Source of the DNA: Brevibacterium zhoupengii
GTDB taxonomy: Bacteria; Actinomycetota; Actinomycetes; Actinomycetales; Brevibacteriaceae
Length of the DNA stretch: 64,000 nucleotides
Direction: 5' to 3'
Assembly: GCF_021117425.1 (NCBI RefSeq)
Contig: NZ_CP088298.1
Span: 1,984,001 to 2,048,000 of the forward strand
Made by a program: the position numbers and the translations under genes. How positions within the stretch are numbered: the first letter of the stretch is position 1; every line of letters begins with the position of its first letter. This document shows positions 8,752 to 17,537 of the stretch, one piece after another. The notes under the pieces are model-generated. The model did not search any database and was not told the DNA's origin. It worked only from the letters and a program-made list of their open reading frames with translations.

Positions 8752-10371
8752 ATGACTCAGGAACAGCACTCACGAAGCGACACCTCGACCGACCTCCGCG
8801 AACTGTCACCGGGTGAGAGAGCCCCTGGGCTGTCCAGACAGACGGTGCGCATCCGCTGGACCGGCTTCCTCCTCGGGCTCATCCTGTCCACCCTCGTCTA
8901 CGCGATCATGCCGGACGGGGTCGAACACGGCGCCAAGCTGACGGCCGCCGTTGCCGTACTTATGGCGGTGTGGTGGATGACCGAGGCGCTGCCGATCGCT
9001 GCCACCTCCCTGCTGCCGCTTGTAGCTTTCCCCGTATTCGGCACCGAAGTCGAGATGGATACTGTCGGTGCGTCCTACGGCAACCCGATCATCTTCCTGT
9101 TCCTCGGCGGTTTCCTCATCGCTTTGGCCATGCAGCGCTGGAACCTGCACCGGCGAATCGCCCTCATCACCCTGTCCATCATGGGCAACAAGCCGGGACC
9201 GATGATTGCAGGCTTTATGATCGCCACCGGATTCGTCTCCATGTGGGTCTCGAACACCGCCACAGCGGTGATGATGCTGCCCATCGGCATCTCGGTGCTC
9301 ATGATCGTGAGCAAGGTCGTCGGCGGCGCCATCACCGATGCGGCAGATACCGCGGACTCAGATACCGCGGGCCCGGCCGCGAAGGTGCCAGAGACCGGGG
9401 AGGAAGATTCCGGCCTCGGGGCGGTGGTGAAGTCCAACTTCGGCACCGCACTCATGCTCGGCATCGCCTATTCCGCCTCCATCGGGTCTCTGGGCACCAT
9501 CATCGGCACACCGCCGAATCTCTTCCTCGTCGGCTACCTCAAAGAGAATCACGACATCTCCATCGGCTTCGGCCAGTGGATGCTCGTCGGTGTGCCGCTG
9601 GCGATCGTGATGATGGTCATCGCCTGGTTCCTCCTCGTCAAAGTGCTGTACAAGCCTGAAATCGATGAGATCCCAGGGGGTCGCGAGCTCATCCGCGACG
9701 AATTGGAGAAGCTCGGCCCGATGTCGACCGGCGAGAAGCTGGTTCTCAGCATGTTCATCCTCGCCGCCGCCAGCTGGATCTCACTGCCCTTGATCTTCGA
9801 AGAACCGCCGATCAGCGATGAGGGCATCGCCATGGTCATCGGCCTCCTTCTCTTCCTCATTCCCGGCGGAGCCAACCGCGGAGTTCGCCTCCTCGACTGG
9901 GACACCGCGGAGAAGCTGCCCTGGGGTGTGTTACTTCTCTTCGGCGGAGGCCTGGCCTTGTCCGCACAGTTCTCCTCCTCAGGACTGACCGAATGGATCG
10001 GCAAATCCACGAGCGGCCTGGGAATACTGCCGACGGTCTTCATCGTCGCGGTCTTCGCCACGATCATCCTGTTCCTCACGGAGCTGACCTCGAACACCGC
10101 GACCGCAGCCACCTTCGTCCCCGTTGTCGGTGGCGTGGCGATGGGGCTCGACCTCGACCCGCTTCTTCTGACCATCCCGGTGGCTCTGGCTGCGACCTGC
10201 GCCTTCATGCTTCCGGTGGCAACACCACCCAACGCCGTTGCCTACGGTTCGGGATACGTGACGGTGGCGCAGATGGTCAAGGGCGGACTGTGGCTCAACG
10301 TCATCGGAATCGTCCTTATCACGGCCACCGTGTATCTGCTGGCCGTACCAGTATTCAACATCATGCTCTGA
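8752..10371 (+). CDS. SLC13/DASS-family sodium:dicarboxylate symporter
   Basis: This is a 539-residue inner-membrane transporter of the divalent anion:sodium symporter family, with about 11-12 hydrophobic segments. The two signature SNT motifs that bind sodium and substrate carboxylates are present in the repeated halves: SMWVSNTATAVMMLP (about residues 162-176) and LTELTSNTATAATFVP (about 441-456). A hydrophilic Ala/Asp/Glu loop interrupts the first half (about residues 195-220). Likely substrates are succinate, fumarate, malate or related acids (family knowledge). AGGAGCGCAG precedes the ATG. Its neighbours suggest import of an organic acid handled by the adjacent enzymes. Confidence 0.92.
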   Translation: MTQEQHSRSDTSTDLRELSPGERAPGLSRQTVRIRWTGFLLGLILSTLVYAIMPDGVEHGAKLTAAVAVLMAVWWMTEALPIAATSLLPLVAFPVFGTEVEMDTVGASYGNPIIFLFLGGFLIALAMQRWNLHRRIALITLSIMGNKPGPMIAGFMIATGFVSMWVSNTATAVMMLPIGISVLMIVSKVVGGAITDAADTADSDTAGPAAKVPETGEEDSGLGAVVKSNFGTALMLGIAYSASIGSLGTIIGTPPNLFLVGYLKENHDISIGFGQWMLVGVPLAIVMMVIAWFLLVKVLYKPEIDEIPGGRELIRDELEKLGPMSTGEKLVLSMFILAAASWISLPLIFEEPPISDEGIAMVIGLLLFLIPGGANRGVRLLDWDTAEKLPWGVLLLFGGGLALSAQFSSSGLTEWIGKSTSGLGILPTVFIVAVFATIILFLTELTSNTATAATFVPVVGGVAMGLDLDPLLLTIPVALAATCAFMLPVATPPNAVAYGSGYVTVAQMVKGGLWLNVIGIVLITATVYLLAVPVFNIML

Positions 10372-10400
10372 TCGACGATGAACCTTGGCAGACTGGTGAT

Positions 10401-11471
10401 ATGACTCATCTCTTCTCACCCATGACATTGCGCGGCACCGAGATCGCCAATCGCATCTGGCTCGCCCCGATGTGCCAGTACTCCTGCGAGTCCGAAGACG
10501 GGATGCCCAGCACCTGGCATCTCGTTCATCTGGGGGCGCGTGCCCAGGGCGGGTTCGGACTCATCCTCACCGAAGCCTCCGCTGTCCTGCCCGAGGGTCG
10601 GATCTCGCCCCAGGACGCTGGCATCTGGAATGACGATCAGGCAGAGGCCTGGTCCTCCATTACCGACTTCGTCCATTCACAGGGCAGCCGGATCGGTGTG
10701 CAGCTGGCACACGCAGGCCGCAAGGCGAGCACCTACCGTCCCTTCGAGGGCAACCCTCGGGGCAGCGTCCCCGAATCCGAGGGCGGTTGGCCCACCCTCG
10801 GCGCCAGTGCGATCGCCTACCCCGGATATGAGGCCCCGGAAGAGATGACGAAGGACGATATCGCCGAGGTGGTCGAGGCCTTCGCTGCGGCCGCCGTCCG
10901 AGCCATCGATGTCGGGTTCGACCTCGTCGAACTCCATGCCGCCCACGGTTACCTGCTCCACTCGTTCCTGTCTCCGCTGTCGAATGAACGCACCGATGAG
11001 TACGGCGGAGACCTTGCCGGACGTTCGCGAATTCTGATCGAGACCTACCAGGCCGTGCGCGCCGCAGTGGGGGAGGACGTGCCCGTATTCGTCCGCCTCT
11101 CTGCCAGTGAGTGGCGCGAAGGCGGTTTCGACATCGCCGAGGCGGTTGAGGTCTCACATAACCTCAAGGGCCACGGTGTCGACCTCATCGACGTCTCCTC
11201 CGGAGGCAACTTCCCCGTCAAGATTCCCGTCGGCCCCGGCTACCAGGTGCCGCTGTCTGCAGCGATCCGGGCAGAAGGCGTGAGCACCGGAACTGTCGGC
11301 CTCATCACCGACCCAGAACAGGCGGAGACGATCCTGGCCTCTGCACAGGCGGACGCGATCTTCCTGGCCAGGGCGGCGCTGCGTGAACCAGCGTGGCCGC
11401 AGAGAGCAGCCCACGATCTCGGAGTCGAACCGGGACCGTACCCACCGCAGTACACACGAGGAGCATGGTGA
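10401..11471 (+). CDS. NADH:flavin oxidoreductase, Old Yellow Enzyme (YqjM-like)
   Basis: This FMN enzyme typically reduces activated C=C bonds of enones and nitro-compounds with NAD(P)H. The 356-residue protein starts at ATG 10401, because MTHLFSPMTLRGTEIANRI is the family N-terminus; the longer open frame upstream is inside the transporter gene. It shows the YqjM-type cysteine near the flavin in APMCQYS, the QLAHAGRKAS active-site segment, FDLVELHAAHGYLLHSFLSP, SNERTDEYGG and the phosphate-binding VGLITDPEQAE. The start lies 29 bp after the transporter gene and the stop lies 7 bp before the MBL gene's ATG, so these are probably one operon. Confidence 0.93.
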   Translation: MTHLFSPMTLRGTEIANRIWLAPMCQYSCESEDGMPSTWHLVHLGARAQGGFGLILTEASAVLPEGRISPQDAGIWNDDQAEAWSSITDFVHSQGSRIGVQLAHAGRKASTYRPFEGNPRGSVPESEGGWPTLGASAIAYPGYEAPEEMTKDDIAEVVEAFAAAAVRAIDVGFDLVELHAAHGYLLHSFLSPLSNERTDEYGGDLAGRSRILIETYQAVRAAVGEDVPVFVRLSASEWREGGFDIAEAVEVSHNLKGHGVDLIDVSSGGNFPVKIPVGPGYQVPLSAAIRAEGVSTGTVGLITDPEQAETILASAQADAIFLARAALREPAWPQRAAHDLGVEPGPYPPQYTRGAW

Positions 11472-11478
11472 ACTGACA

Positions 11479-12135
11479 ATGACGAAGACCATTGAGACCG
11501 AACACGTCGTCATCCGCAGCATCGCGGTGTCCGACATGGCCAACAACGTCTACCTCATCACGGCCAAGGAGTCGGGGGCACAGGTGCTCATCGATGCCGC
11601 CGACGATGCTGACGCGATCACAGCACTGATCGCCTCCGGTGGCGAAGACACCTCCGCGGAACCGATCCTGGAGGCGATCATCACGACACACCAGCATTGG
11701 GATCATATTCGGGCACTGCCGGCCACCTCGGCGGCGTTCCCTGATGCGATGACGATCGCCGGCAGCGCCGATGCTGAGGCGATCACCTCGGCCGAAGGGG
11801 TCGAGATCGCTCGCTCCGTCGACCACCTCGACGTCGGCGACTTCGGAGGGTTCGTCCTGCAGGCGATCGGCCTGCGCGGGCACACGCCCGGCTCGATCGC
11901 TCTGCTGCTGCGCGATGGGGGAGAGACCATCCTGTTCTCCGGTGATTCTCTGTTCCCCGGGGGACCGGGAAAGACTTGGAGCCCGCAGGACTTCACCTCA
12001 CTCATGGGCGACCTGGAAGAGCGCGTCTTCGACCAGCTGCCCGACGAGACCCGAGTGCTGCCCGGACACGGTGATGCCACCACATTGGGCGAGGAGCGCC
12101 CGAAGCTGAGCGAATGGCGTGAACGCGGCTGGTGA
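11479..12135 (+). CDS. Metallo-beta-lactamase-fold hydrolase
   Basis: This 218-residue metallohydrolase is close in layout to glyoxalase II-like proteins. Metal ligands are visible: TTHQHWDH (the HxHxDH motif, about residues 72-79), HTPGS (third ligand), SGDSLF (bridging Asp) and LPGHGDATT near the C-terminus. Start ATG 11479 is chosen because the N-terminal beta-strand begins shortly after it; the upstream open frame lies within the OYE gene. The distance from the previous stop suggests coupling, with no strong ribosome-binding site. It may hydrolyse a thioester or lactone produced by the neighbouring enzymes (inference). Confidence 0.88.
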   Translation: MTKTIETEHVVIRSIAVSDMANNVYLITAKESGAQVLIDAADDADAITALIASGGEDTSAEPILEAIITTHQHWDHIRALPATSAAFPDAMTIAGSADAEAITSAEGVEIARSVDHLDVGDFGGFVLQAIGLRGHTPGSIALLLRDGGETILFSGDSLFPGGPGKTWSPQDFTSLMGDLEERVFDQLPDETRVLPGHGDATTLGEERPKLSEWRERGW

Positions 12136-12188
12136 AGTTGTTCGTGCGACGGCCGATCGGCTGGCCGTCTGGTCAGCCGAGCGTCTGA

Positions 12189-12779
12189 TCAGCTGGGCAG
12201 GGCCGCGAAGCCGAAGCCTGCCCAGATGATGGCGACCACGAGCGCGGCGATGATGCCGAGGTTCCACGAGGTGGAGATCGTGCGTTCCCCGTGAGGGTTC
12301 GACAGTTCCTCATCGCTGAGCTTGGAATGACGGTCGAGCACGGTGTCGACGGCAGGATTCGGATTGTCCATCAGCCTGCGGATGCCGTGTTCGTCCTTCT
12401 CCATCTTCTTCCCTCTGCCGGCGAGGGGCCAGGAGGAGAAGACCTTCTCATGGGTGCGCACTCCGAGTCCGAAGTGGATGTCGAATCCGTCGACGAGGTT
12501 CCAGGGGATGTGCACAGACTGCATGGGATTGATCAGTGCGATCTCCTTGTGCCGCAGCTCGACGCGCGGAAACCGGTAGAGGGCGTAGACGACGGCGATG
12601 ATGGCGACCGGTATGCCAGCCACGGCCAGGCCCCGTGCCGTGAAGTCTCCGACGATGATCGAGCCCAGGCCGACCACGCAGAGCCCAGCGATGACGAAGA
12701 AGAGCACCGTGGAGCTTGTCGTCCTCACGATCGTCGGCTGTTCGTTCCCTGAATTGCGATCTATCTCACTGTTAACCAC
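12189..12779 (-). CDS. PH-domain (bPH_6-like) membrane protein
   Basis: The 196-residue protein has two membrane helices near the N-terminus (about residues 25-65). These are followed by a small bacterial PH-like domain, YRFPRVELRHKEIALINP ... HIPWNLVDGFDI, and a third helix near the C-terminus (about 173-193). The layout fits the actinobacterial bPH_6 family of small membrane antigens, whose function is unknown. The start is GTG at 12779 with AGGA upstream. It is convergent with the MBL hydrolase gene and divergent from the oligopeptide transporter operon. Confidence 0.82.
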   Translation of the reverse strand: MVNSEIDRNSGNEQPTIVRTTSSTVLFFVIAGLCVVGLGSIIVGDFTARGLAVAGIPVAIIAVVYALYRFPRVELRHKEIALINPMQSVHIPWNLVDGFDIHFGLGVRTHEKVFSSWPLAGRGKKMEKDEHGIRRLMDNPNPAVDTVLDRHSKLSDEELSNPHGERTISTSWNLGIIAALVVAIIWAGFGFAALPS

Positions 12780-12869
12780 CTGAACATCCTATCCACTGAG
12801 ACTCCTTGTTGTGTGCATGTTTCCTTGGTCTCGAAACGGTAACGATTATGAAATTTGCTCAGTATGTGG

Positions 12870-12882
12870 ACTGTGTCACAGT
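12870..12882. promoter_or_regulatory. Palindrome upstream of the oligopeptide operon
   Basis: ACTGTGTCACAGT is a 13-bp palindrome (6-bp arms, one central base) in the comparatively AT-rich 248-bp spacer before the substrate-binding protein gene. It resembles a dimeric regulator operator of the CRP/GntR type. The regulator is unknown. Confidence 0.4.
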
Positions 12883-13027
12883 GTCGCGTGAATTAACTTT
12901 GAGGCATTCCATGTGAAAAACATGAACGCGCTCACACTCCCGACCAGGGAATGCTCGGGCGCAACACGCCCTGATCTGTGGGCGTGGCTACAAGGGCGAA
13001 ACAGCCTCATGACAACAAGGAGAGAAC

Positions 13028-14833
13028 GTGAACAAGCGCTTCCTCGCGGCCGGAGCCTCAGTTGCCGCAGCAGCAATGGTGCTCACTGCGTGCACACCCC
13101 CCGGTGGCGGAGACGATGAGAAGTCGTCAGAGAAATCAAGCGTCAATATCGGATGGAACGAATCCTTCCGTTCGATGAACACATTGACGGCTAACGGCAA
13201 CGCCACATCGAACGCCATTCTCACCTACATGATGAATGACAACTTCGGGTACTACGACGGCGAGCTCGAGGTCCAGGACGGATCTCTGGGCAAGGTCGAG
13301 CAGGTCTCCGAAGACCCTCTGAAGGTCAAGTACACCTTCAATGACGACGCCAAATGGTCCGATGGAACCCCGGTCGACGCAGCCGACTTGGCTCTGACCT
13401 GGGCCGGCACCTCGGCGAACTTCAACACCGTCGAGCAGAACAACGCTGATGACGGATCGGTCAAGGAGAACGACGCGAAGACCGTCTACTTCGACTCATC
13501 CACCGCAGGTTCCGCACTCGTCAAGGACTTCCCGGAGATCTCCGAAGACGGCAAGGAGATCACCCTCACCTACTCCAAGCCCTATGCTGACTGGCAGACC
13601 GAGTTCGGCGTCGGTGCCGATGGTGTCGGTGTTCCCGCGCATATCGTGGCGAAGAAGGCGCTCGGCGTCGACGACGCGGCGAAGGGCAAGCAGGCCATCC
13701 TCGACGCGATCAAGGACAAGGACACCAAGAAGCTGTCCAAGATCTCAAACATGTGGAACACAGGCTTCGACTTCACCTCGATGCCCAAGGACAAAGACCT
13801 CCTCGTCCACAACGGTCCGTACAAGATGACCAAATTCGAAGAGGGTCAGTACGTCACTCTCGAGCTCGACGACAAGTACACAGGTCCGGTCAAGCCGAAG
13901 GTCGACACCGTCACGGTTCGCTACAACGGCGATCCGATGGCCATGATCCAGGCAATCGAAAACGGCGAGGTCGACATGACCCAGCCACAGGCCACGGCCG
14001 ACGTCCTCTCTGCAGCTGAAGACCTCGACGGCGTCACCGTCGACGCGGCAGACGGCGCAACCTACGAGCACGTGGACTTCACCTTCGACAACAAGGGTCC
14101 CTTCGACCCCGAGGCCAACGGCGGCGACAAGGAGAAGGCGAAGAAGGTTCGACAGGCCTTCCTCAAGACCGTTCCTCGTAAGGACATCGTCGAGAAGATC
14201 ATCAAGCCGCTCAACGACAAGGCCGTCACCCGCGACTCCTACTCGCAGGTTCCCGGTTCGCCGATGTACGACGCGATCACCAAGGAAAACGGCGTTGCCG
14301 ACGCCACCGATGTCGATATCGACGCAGCGAAGAAGCTCCTCAAGGAAGCTGGCGCAGACGCGCCCAAGGTTCGCGTGATGTACGACAACACGAACTCGCG
14401 CCGTCAGCAGGAGTTCCAGCTGATCAAGGAATCGGCTGAGAAGGCCGGCTTCAAGATCGAAGACGTCGGAGACGTCAACTGGGGCACCCGCCTCGGCGAT
14501 GGCACCTACGATGTCTCGCTGTTCGGTTGGCAGTCCGAGGGCACCGGTGTGACTGAGAACGATGCGAACTTCCGCACCGGCGCTCAGAACAACTACGGCG
14601 GCTACTCGAGCAAGAAGATGGACAAGATCCTCGACAAGCTCCTCGTGTCCAAGGAAGAGGATCAGGAGAAGCTGCTCGTCGACATGGAGAAGCAGCTGAG
14701 CGAGGACGCATTCGGTGCACCGATCTTCCAGTTCCCTGAGCTGACGATCTACCGCGACAAGGTCAAGAACGTGAAGTCCACGGCCGTGTCACCAACCATG
14801 TTCTGGAACTACTGGGAGTGGGAGACCAACTGA
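13028..14833 (+). CDS. Oligopeptide ABC transporter substrate-binding lipoprotein
   Basis: This is a family 5 extracellular solute-binding protein of 601 residues, within the usual range for DppA/OppA-type proteins. The N-terminal signal peptide ends in a lipobox, AAMVLTACTPPGGG, so the mature protein should be lipid-anchored at Cys22 or so outside the membrane. An acidic, lysine-rich body follows, with the family segment VKYTFNDDAKWSDGTPVDAADLALTW (shown for position, about residues 97-122). GTG 13028 has AAGGAGA five bases upstream. It is the first gene of the operon and is separated from the permeases by a strong hairpin, consistent with higher expression of the binding protein. Confidence 0.94.
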   Translation: MNKRFLAAGASVAAAAMVLTACTPPGGGDDEKSSEKSSVNIGWNESFRSMNTLTANGNATSNAILTYMMNDNFGYYDGELEVQDGSLGKVEQVSEDPLKVKYTFNDDAKWSDGTPVDAADLALTWAGTSANFNTVEQNNADDGSVKENDAKTVYFDSSTAGSALVKDFPEISEDGKEITLTYSKPYADWQTEFGVGADGVGVPAHIVAKKALGVDDAAKGKQAILDAIKDKDTKKLSKISNMWNTGFDFTSMPKDKDLLVHNGPYKMTKFEEGQYVTLELDDKYTGPVKPKVDTVTVRYNGDPMAMIQAIENGEVDMTQPQATADVLSAAEDLDGVTVDAADGATYEHVDFTFDNKGPFDPEANGGDKEKAKKVRQAFLKTVPRKDIVEKIIKPLNDKAVTRDSYSQVPGSPMYDAITKENGVADATDVDIDAAKKLLKEAGADAPKVRVMYDNTNSRRQQEFQLIKESAEKAGFKIEDVGDVNWGTRLGDGTYDVSLFGWQSEGTGVTENDANFRTGAQNNYGGYSSKKMDKILDKLLVSKEEDQEKLLVDMEKQLSEDAFGAPIFQFPELTIYRDKVKNVKSTAVSPTMFWNYWEWETN

Positions 14834-14872
14834 TCCGCGACTGACGCGGTCGGTTCTCCTTCACCCCCAGCT

Positions 14873-14911
14873 GCTGTGGGGATCACTCTGTGATCCCCAC
14901 AGCGGCGTTTT
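14873..14911 (+). terminator. Intra-operon hairpin between binding protein and permease
   Basis: GCTGTGGGGATCAC (14873-14886) pairs perfectly with 14890-14903 around a TCT loop. GGCG and a short TTTT run (14908-14911) follow. It lies between the stop at 14833 and the permease start at 14938. It probably acts as a partial terminator or 3' stabiliser, giving more binding-protein mRNA than permease mRNA. Confidence 0.8.
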
Positions 14912-14937
14912 CGGAAGATTGAAACGGACACCACCCA

Positions 14938-16482
14938 ATGACAAGATTCATCCTCAGACGACTACTCTCGACGGCACTCGTGCTCCTGGTCGTGACGTTT
15001 ATCCTCTACCTCTTGCTCAATGTCGCCCTCGACTTCTTCTGGGATCTGCGTTCGAGCACCTCACCCAACATCGAGGCACTCTACGAGTCCCGTCGCAGAC
15101 TCCTCGACCTCGACACCCCTGCAATCGTGCGCTACTTCAAGTGGCTGGCCGGTGTGGGCGGCTGCGTGGTCGGACAATGCGACTTCGGCATCGCCTGGAA
15201 GTCGGGCCAAGAGGTCACCTCGCAGCTCCAGGGAGCGATCGTCAACACGGTCAAGCTCATCACCGCTTCGACGATCGTGGCCATCGTGCTCGGCATCGCA
15301 GTGGGAATGGTCTCAGCGATTCGCCAGTACTCGGGCTTCGACTACTTCATCACCTTCGTCTCGTTCCTCCTCTACTCGCTGCCTGTGTTCTGGGTCGCGG
15401 TTCTGCTCAAACAGTACGGCGCGATCGAGATCAACAACTTCATCAACGACCCGACGCTGAGCAGCTGGGTGCCGATCATCCTCGTCTGCATTGCGATGGG
15501 ACTGTTCTGGATGGGTGCTCTGGGCGGCAGCCGTAAACGCAGACTCATCACCTTCCTCGCTGCCACGGTGATCACCTTCGCCACGATCTACTACATTCTG
15601 GCCAGCGGTTGGCTGCAGCACCCGAGCATCGGCATCGTGGGAATCGTCGTCATCGGCCTCGGCGCTGCCGTTGTCATGACCTTCCTGTCGACGGGCCTGA
15701 AGAACAAGCGAGTCCTGTACGCCTCGGTCGCGATGGCCGTCATCGGAGCGCTGCTCTATATGCCGCTGCAGTATCTCTTCTACTACCAGGAGATGAACTG
15801 GCTGTGGATGTTCGGACTTCTCATCGTGACTATCGGTGTGGCCGTCGGTGTCGGTTTGGCCTTCCGAGGTCCCGATCCCTGGGACACGGTGCGCACCACC
15901 TTCTTCACGGGCATCATCATCGCCGTGCTCATCTTTGCCGACCGTGTGTTGCAGGGATGGGGAGACTACTCCGACCAGCCTGCGATCAACAACCGTCCGA
16001 TCGCGACGATCGGCGCATCGACGCCGAACCTCGAAGGCGACTTCTGGATAGCCAACCTTGACACGTTCACTCACCTCCTCCTGCCGTCGATCGCCCTGAT
16101 CCTCATCTCGTTCGCTTCATACACCCGCTACACCCGCGGGTCGATGCTCGAGGTCATGGGGCAGGACTACATCCGCACGGCACGGGCGAAGGGCCTCAAC
16201 GAGCGTACTGTCGTCATGCGCCACGCACTGCGCAACGCTCTGCTGCCGTTGGCATCGATCATTCCCGTCGACATCATCACCATGATCGGCGGTGCCGTCA
16301 TCACGGAGACGATCTTCGGCTGGAACGGTATGGGCAAGCTCTTCATCGATTCGATGAGACAGTCCGAACTCGATCCGATCATGGCCTACATCCTCATCAC
16401 CGGCCTGCTCGCCATCATCGCCAACCTCGTCGCGGACTTCCTCTACGCAGTTCTCGACCCCAGAATCCGAGTGAACGCATGA
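14938..16482 (+). CDS. Oligopeptide ABC transporter permease, DppB type, enlarged
   Basis: This inner-membrane permease is the first of two channel subunits. The N-terminal MTRFILRRLLSTALVLLVVTF is the standard DppB start, and the C-terminal EAA loop (YIRTARAKGLNERTVVMRHAL, given for position, about residues 412-432) contacts the ATPase. At 514 residues it is roughly 200 longer than E. coli DppB. Between about residues 165 and 350 an extra block carries several more hydrophobic segments, a layout I associate with actinobacterial members. Its stop overlaps the next start (ATGA at 16479-16482). Confidence 0.93.
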   Translation: MTRFILRRLLSTALVLLVVTFILYLLLNVALDFFWDLRSSTSPNIEALYESRRRLLDLDTPAIVRYFKWLAGVGGCVVGQCDFGIAWKSGQEVTSQLQGAIVNTVKLITASTIVAIVLGIAVGMVSAIRQYSGFDYFITFVSFLLYSLPVFWVAVLLKQYGAIEINNFINDPTLSSWVPIILVCIAMGLFWMGALGGSRKRRLITFLAATVITFATIYYILASGWLQHPSIGIVGIVVIGLGAAVVMTFLSTGLKNKRVLYASVAMAVIGALLYMPLQYLFYYQEMNWLWMFGLLIVTIGVAVGVGLAFRGPDPWDTVRTTFFTGIIIAVLIFADRVLQGWGDYSDQPAINNRPIATIGASTPNLEGDFWIANLDTFTHLLLPSIALILISFASYTRYTRGSMLEVMGQDYIRTARAKGLNERTVVMRHALRNALLPLASIIPVDIITMIGGAVITETIFGWNGMGKLFIDSMRQSELDPIMAYILITGLLAIIANLVADFLYAVLDPRIRVNA

Positions 16483-17537
16483 GTACCAACAACGATAATC
16501 AGAATGCTCTCGCCCCCGACGAGGTCGGGGACAATGCGATCGAAGCCAAGGAAACTGAAGGTCTGTCCCAGGGCAAGATCGTCTTCCGAAAGTTCCTCCG
16601 CCACAAGGGTGCGATGATCAGCATCGGCGTCTTTGCCTTCGTCGCCCTCTTCGCCTTCTCATCGGTGGGCTTCGGCCCGATCCCGGGGTGGTGGATCTTC
16701 AACCACACCGCCTCGGGCCCAATCGTCAACGCCGGAGGCGCGCCGACTTGGTCGTTCTCGAACTTCTTCTCGCTGGGGGAGCACCCCTTCGGGCAGGATG
16801 AGATCGGCCGTGACAACTTCGCCCGTGTGATGAAGGGGACGCAGATCTCCATTATCGTCATGATCATCATCGGCCTGGTCTGCCTTGTCATCGGCACAAT
16901 TGTGGGTGCAGTCGCCGGATACTACCGCGGCTGGATCGATTCCCTGCTGATGCGCATCACGGACGGCTTCATCATCCTGCCCGTCATCGTCATCGGTTCC
17001 ATCCTCGGCAAAATGGTCGGAGGCGCGAACGGGCCGCTGCTCGGCCTGGCCTTGGGAGCGATTCTGTGGACCGGCCTGGCACGACTCGTCCGCGGTGACT
17101 TCATGTCCCTGCGTGAACGCGAATTCGTCGACTCAGCTCGCGTGGCCGGAGCCAGCGACTTCCGCATCATGTTCAAGCACATGCTGCCCAACGCCATGGG
17201 CGTCATCATCGTCAATACGACTCTGGTGATGAGCCAGGCGATCGTGCTCGAAGCCGCACTCAGCTACCTCGGCTTCGGCATCCAGTCGCCCGGCATCTCC
17301 CTGGGCCAGCTCATCAGCGAATACCAGACCTCATTCGCGACCCGTCCGTGGCTGTTTTGGTGGCCAGGCCTGTTCATCATCGTCATTGCTCTGTGTGTGA
17401 ACTTCATCGGCGACGGTCTGCGCGATGCGTTTGATCCCCGGATGAAGACCATTCCGAGCTGGAGGAAGATGAAGAAGGCCGAGCGCATGACCCAGAAGAA
17501 TGCGGCGAACACGACGCAGAAAGAGGAGGCGAAGTGA
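16479..17537 (+). CDS. Oligopeptide ABC transporter permease, DppC type
   Basis: This is the second channel subunit, 352 residues long. It has a cytoplasmic N-terminal tail (about 45 residues), one helix, the HPFGQDEIGRDNFARV motif typical of DppC (about residues 107-122), and the EAA loop EFVDSARVAGASDFRIMFKH. A basic and Gln-rich C-terminal tail follows. It overlaps the preceding gene by four bases and shares a base with the start of the ATPase gene, so the three are translationally coupled. Confidence 0.94.
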   Translation: MSTNNDNQNALAPDEVGDNAIEAKETEGLSQGKIVFRKFLRHKGAMISIGVFAFVALFAFSSVGFGPIPGWWIFNHTASGPIVNAGGAPTWSFSNFFSLGEHPFGQDEIGRDNFARVMKGTQISIIVMIIIGLVCLVIGTIVGAVAGYYRGWIDSLLMRITDGFIILPVIVIGSILGKMVGGANGPLLGLALGAILWTGLARLVRGDFMSLREREFVDSARVAGASDFRIMFKHMLPNAMGVIIVNTTLVMSQAIVLEAALSYLGFGIQSPGISLGQLISEYQTSFATRPWLFWWPGLFIIVIALCVNFIGDGLRDAFDPRMKTIPSWRKMKKAERMTQKNAANTTQKEEAK

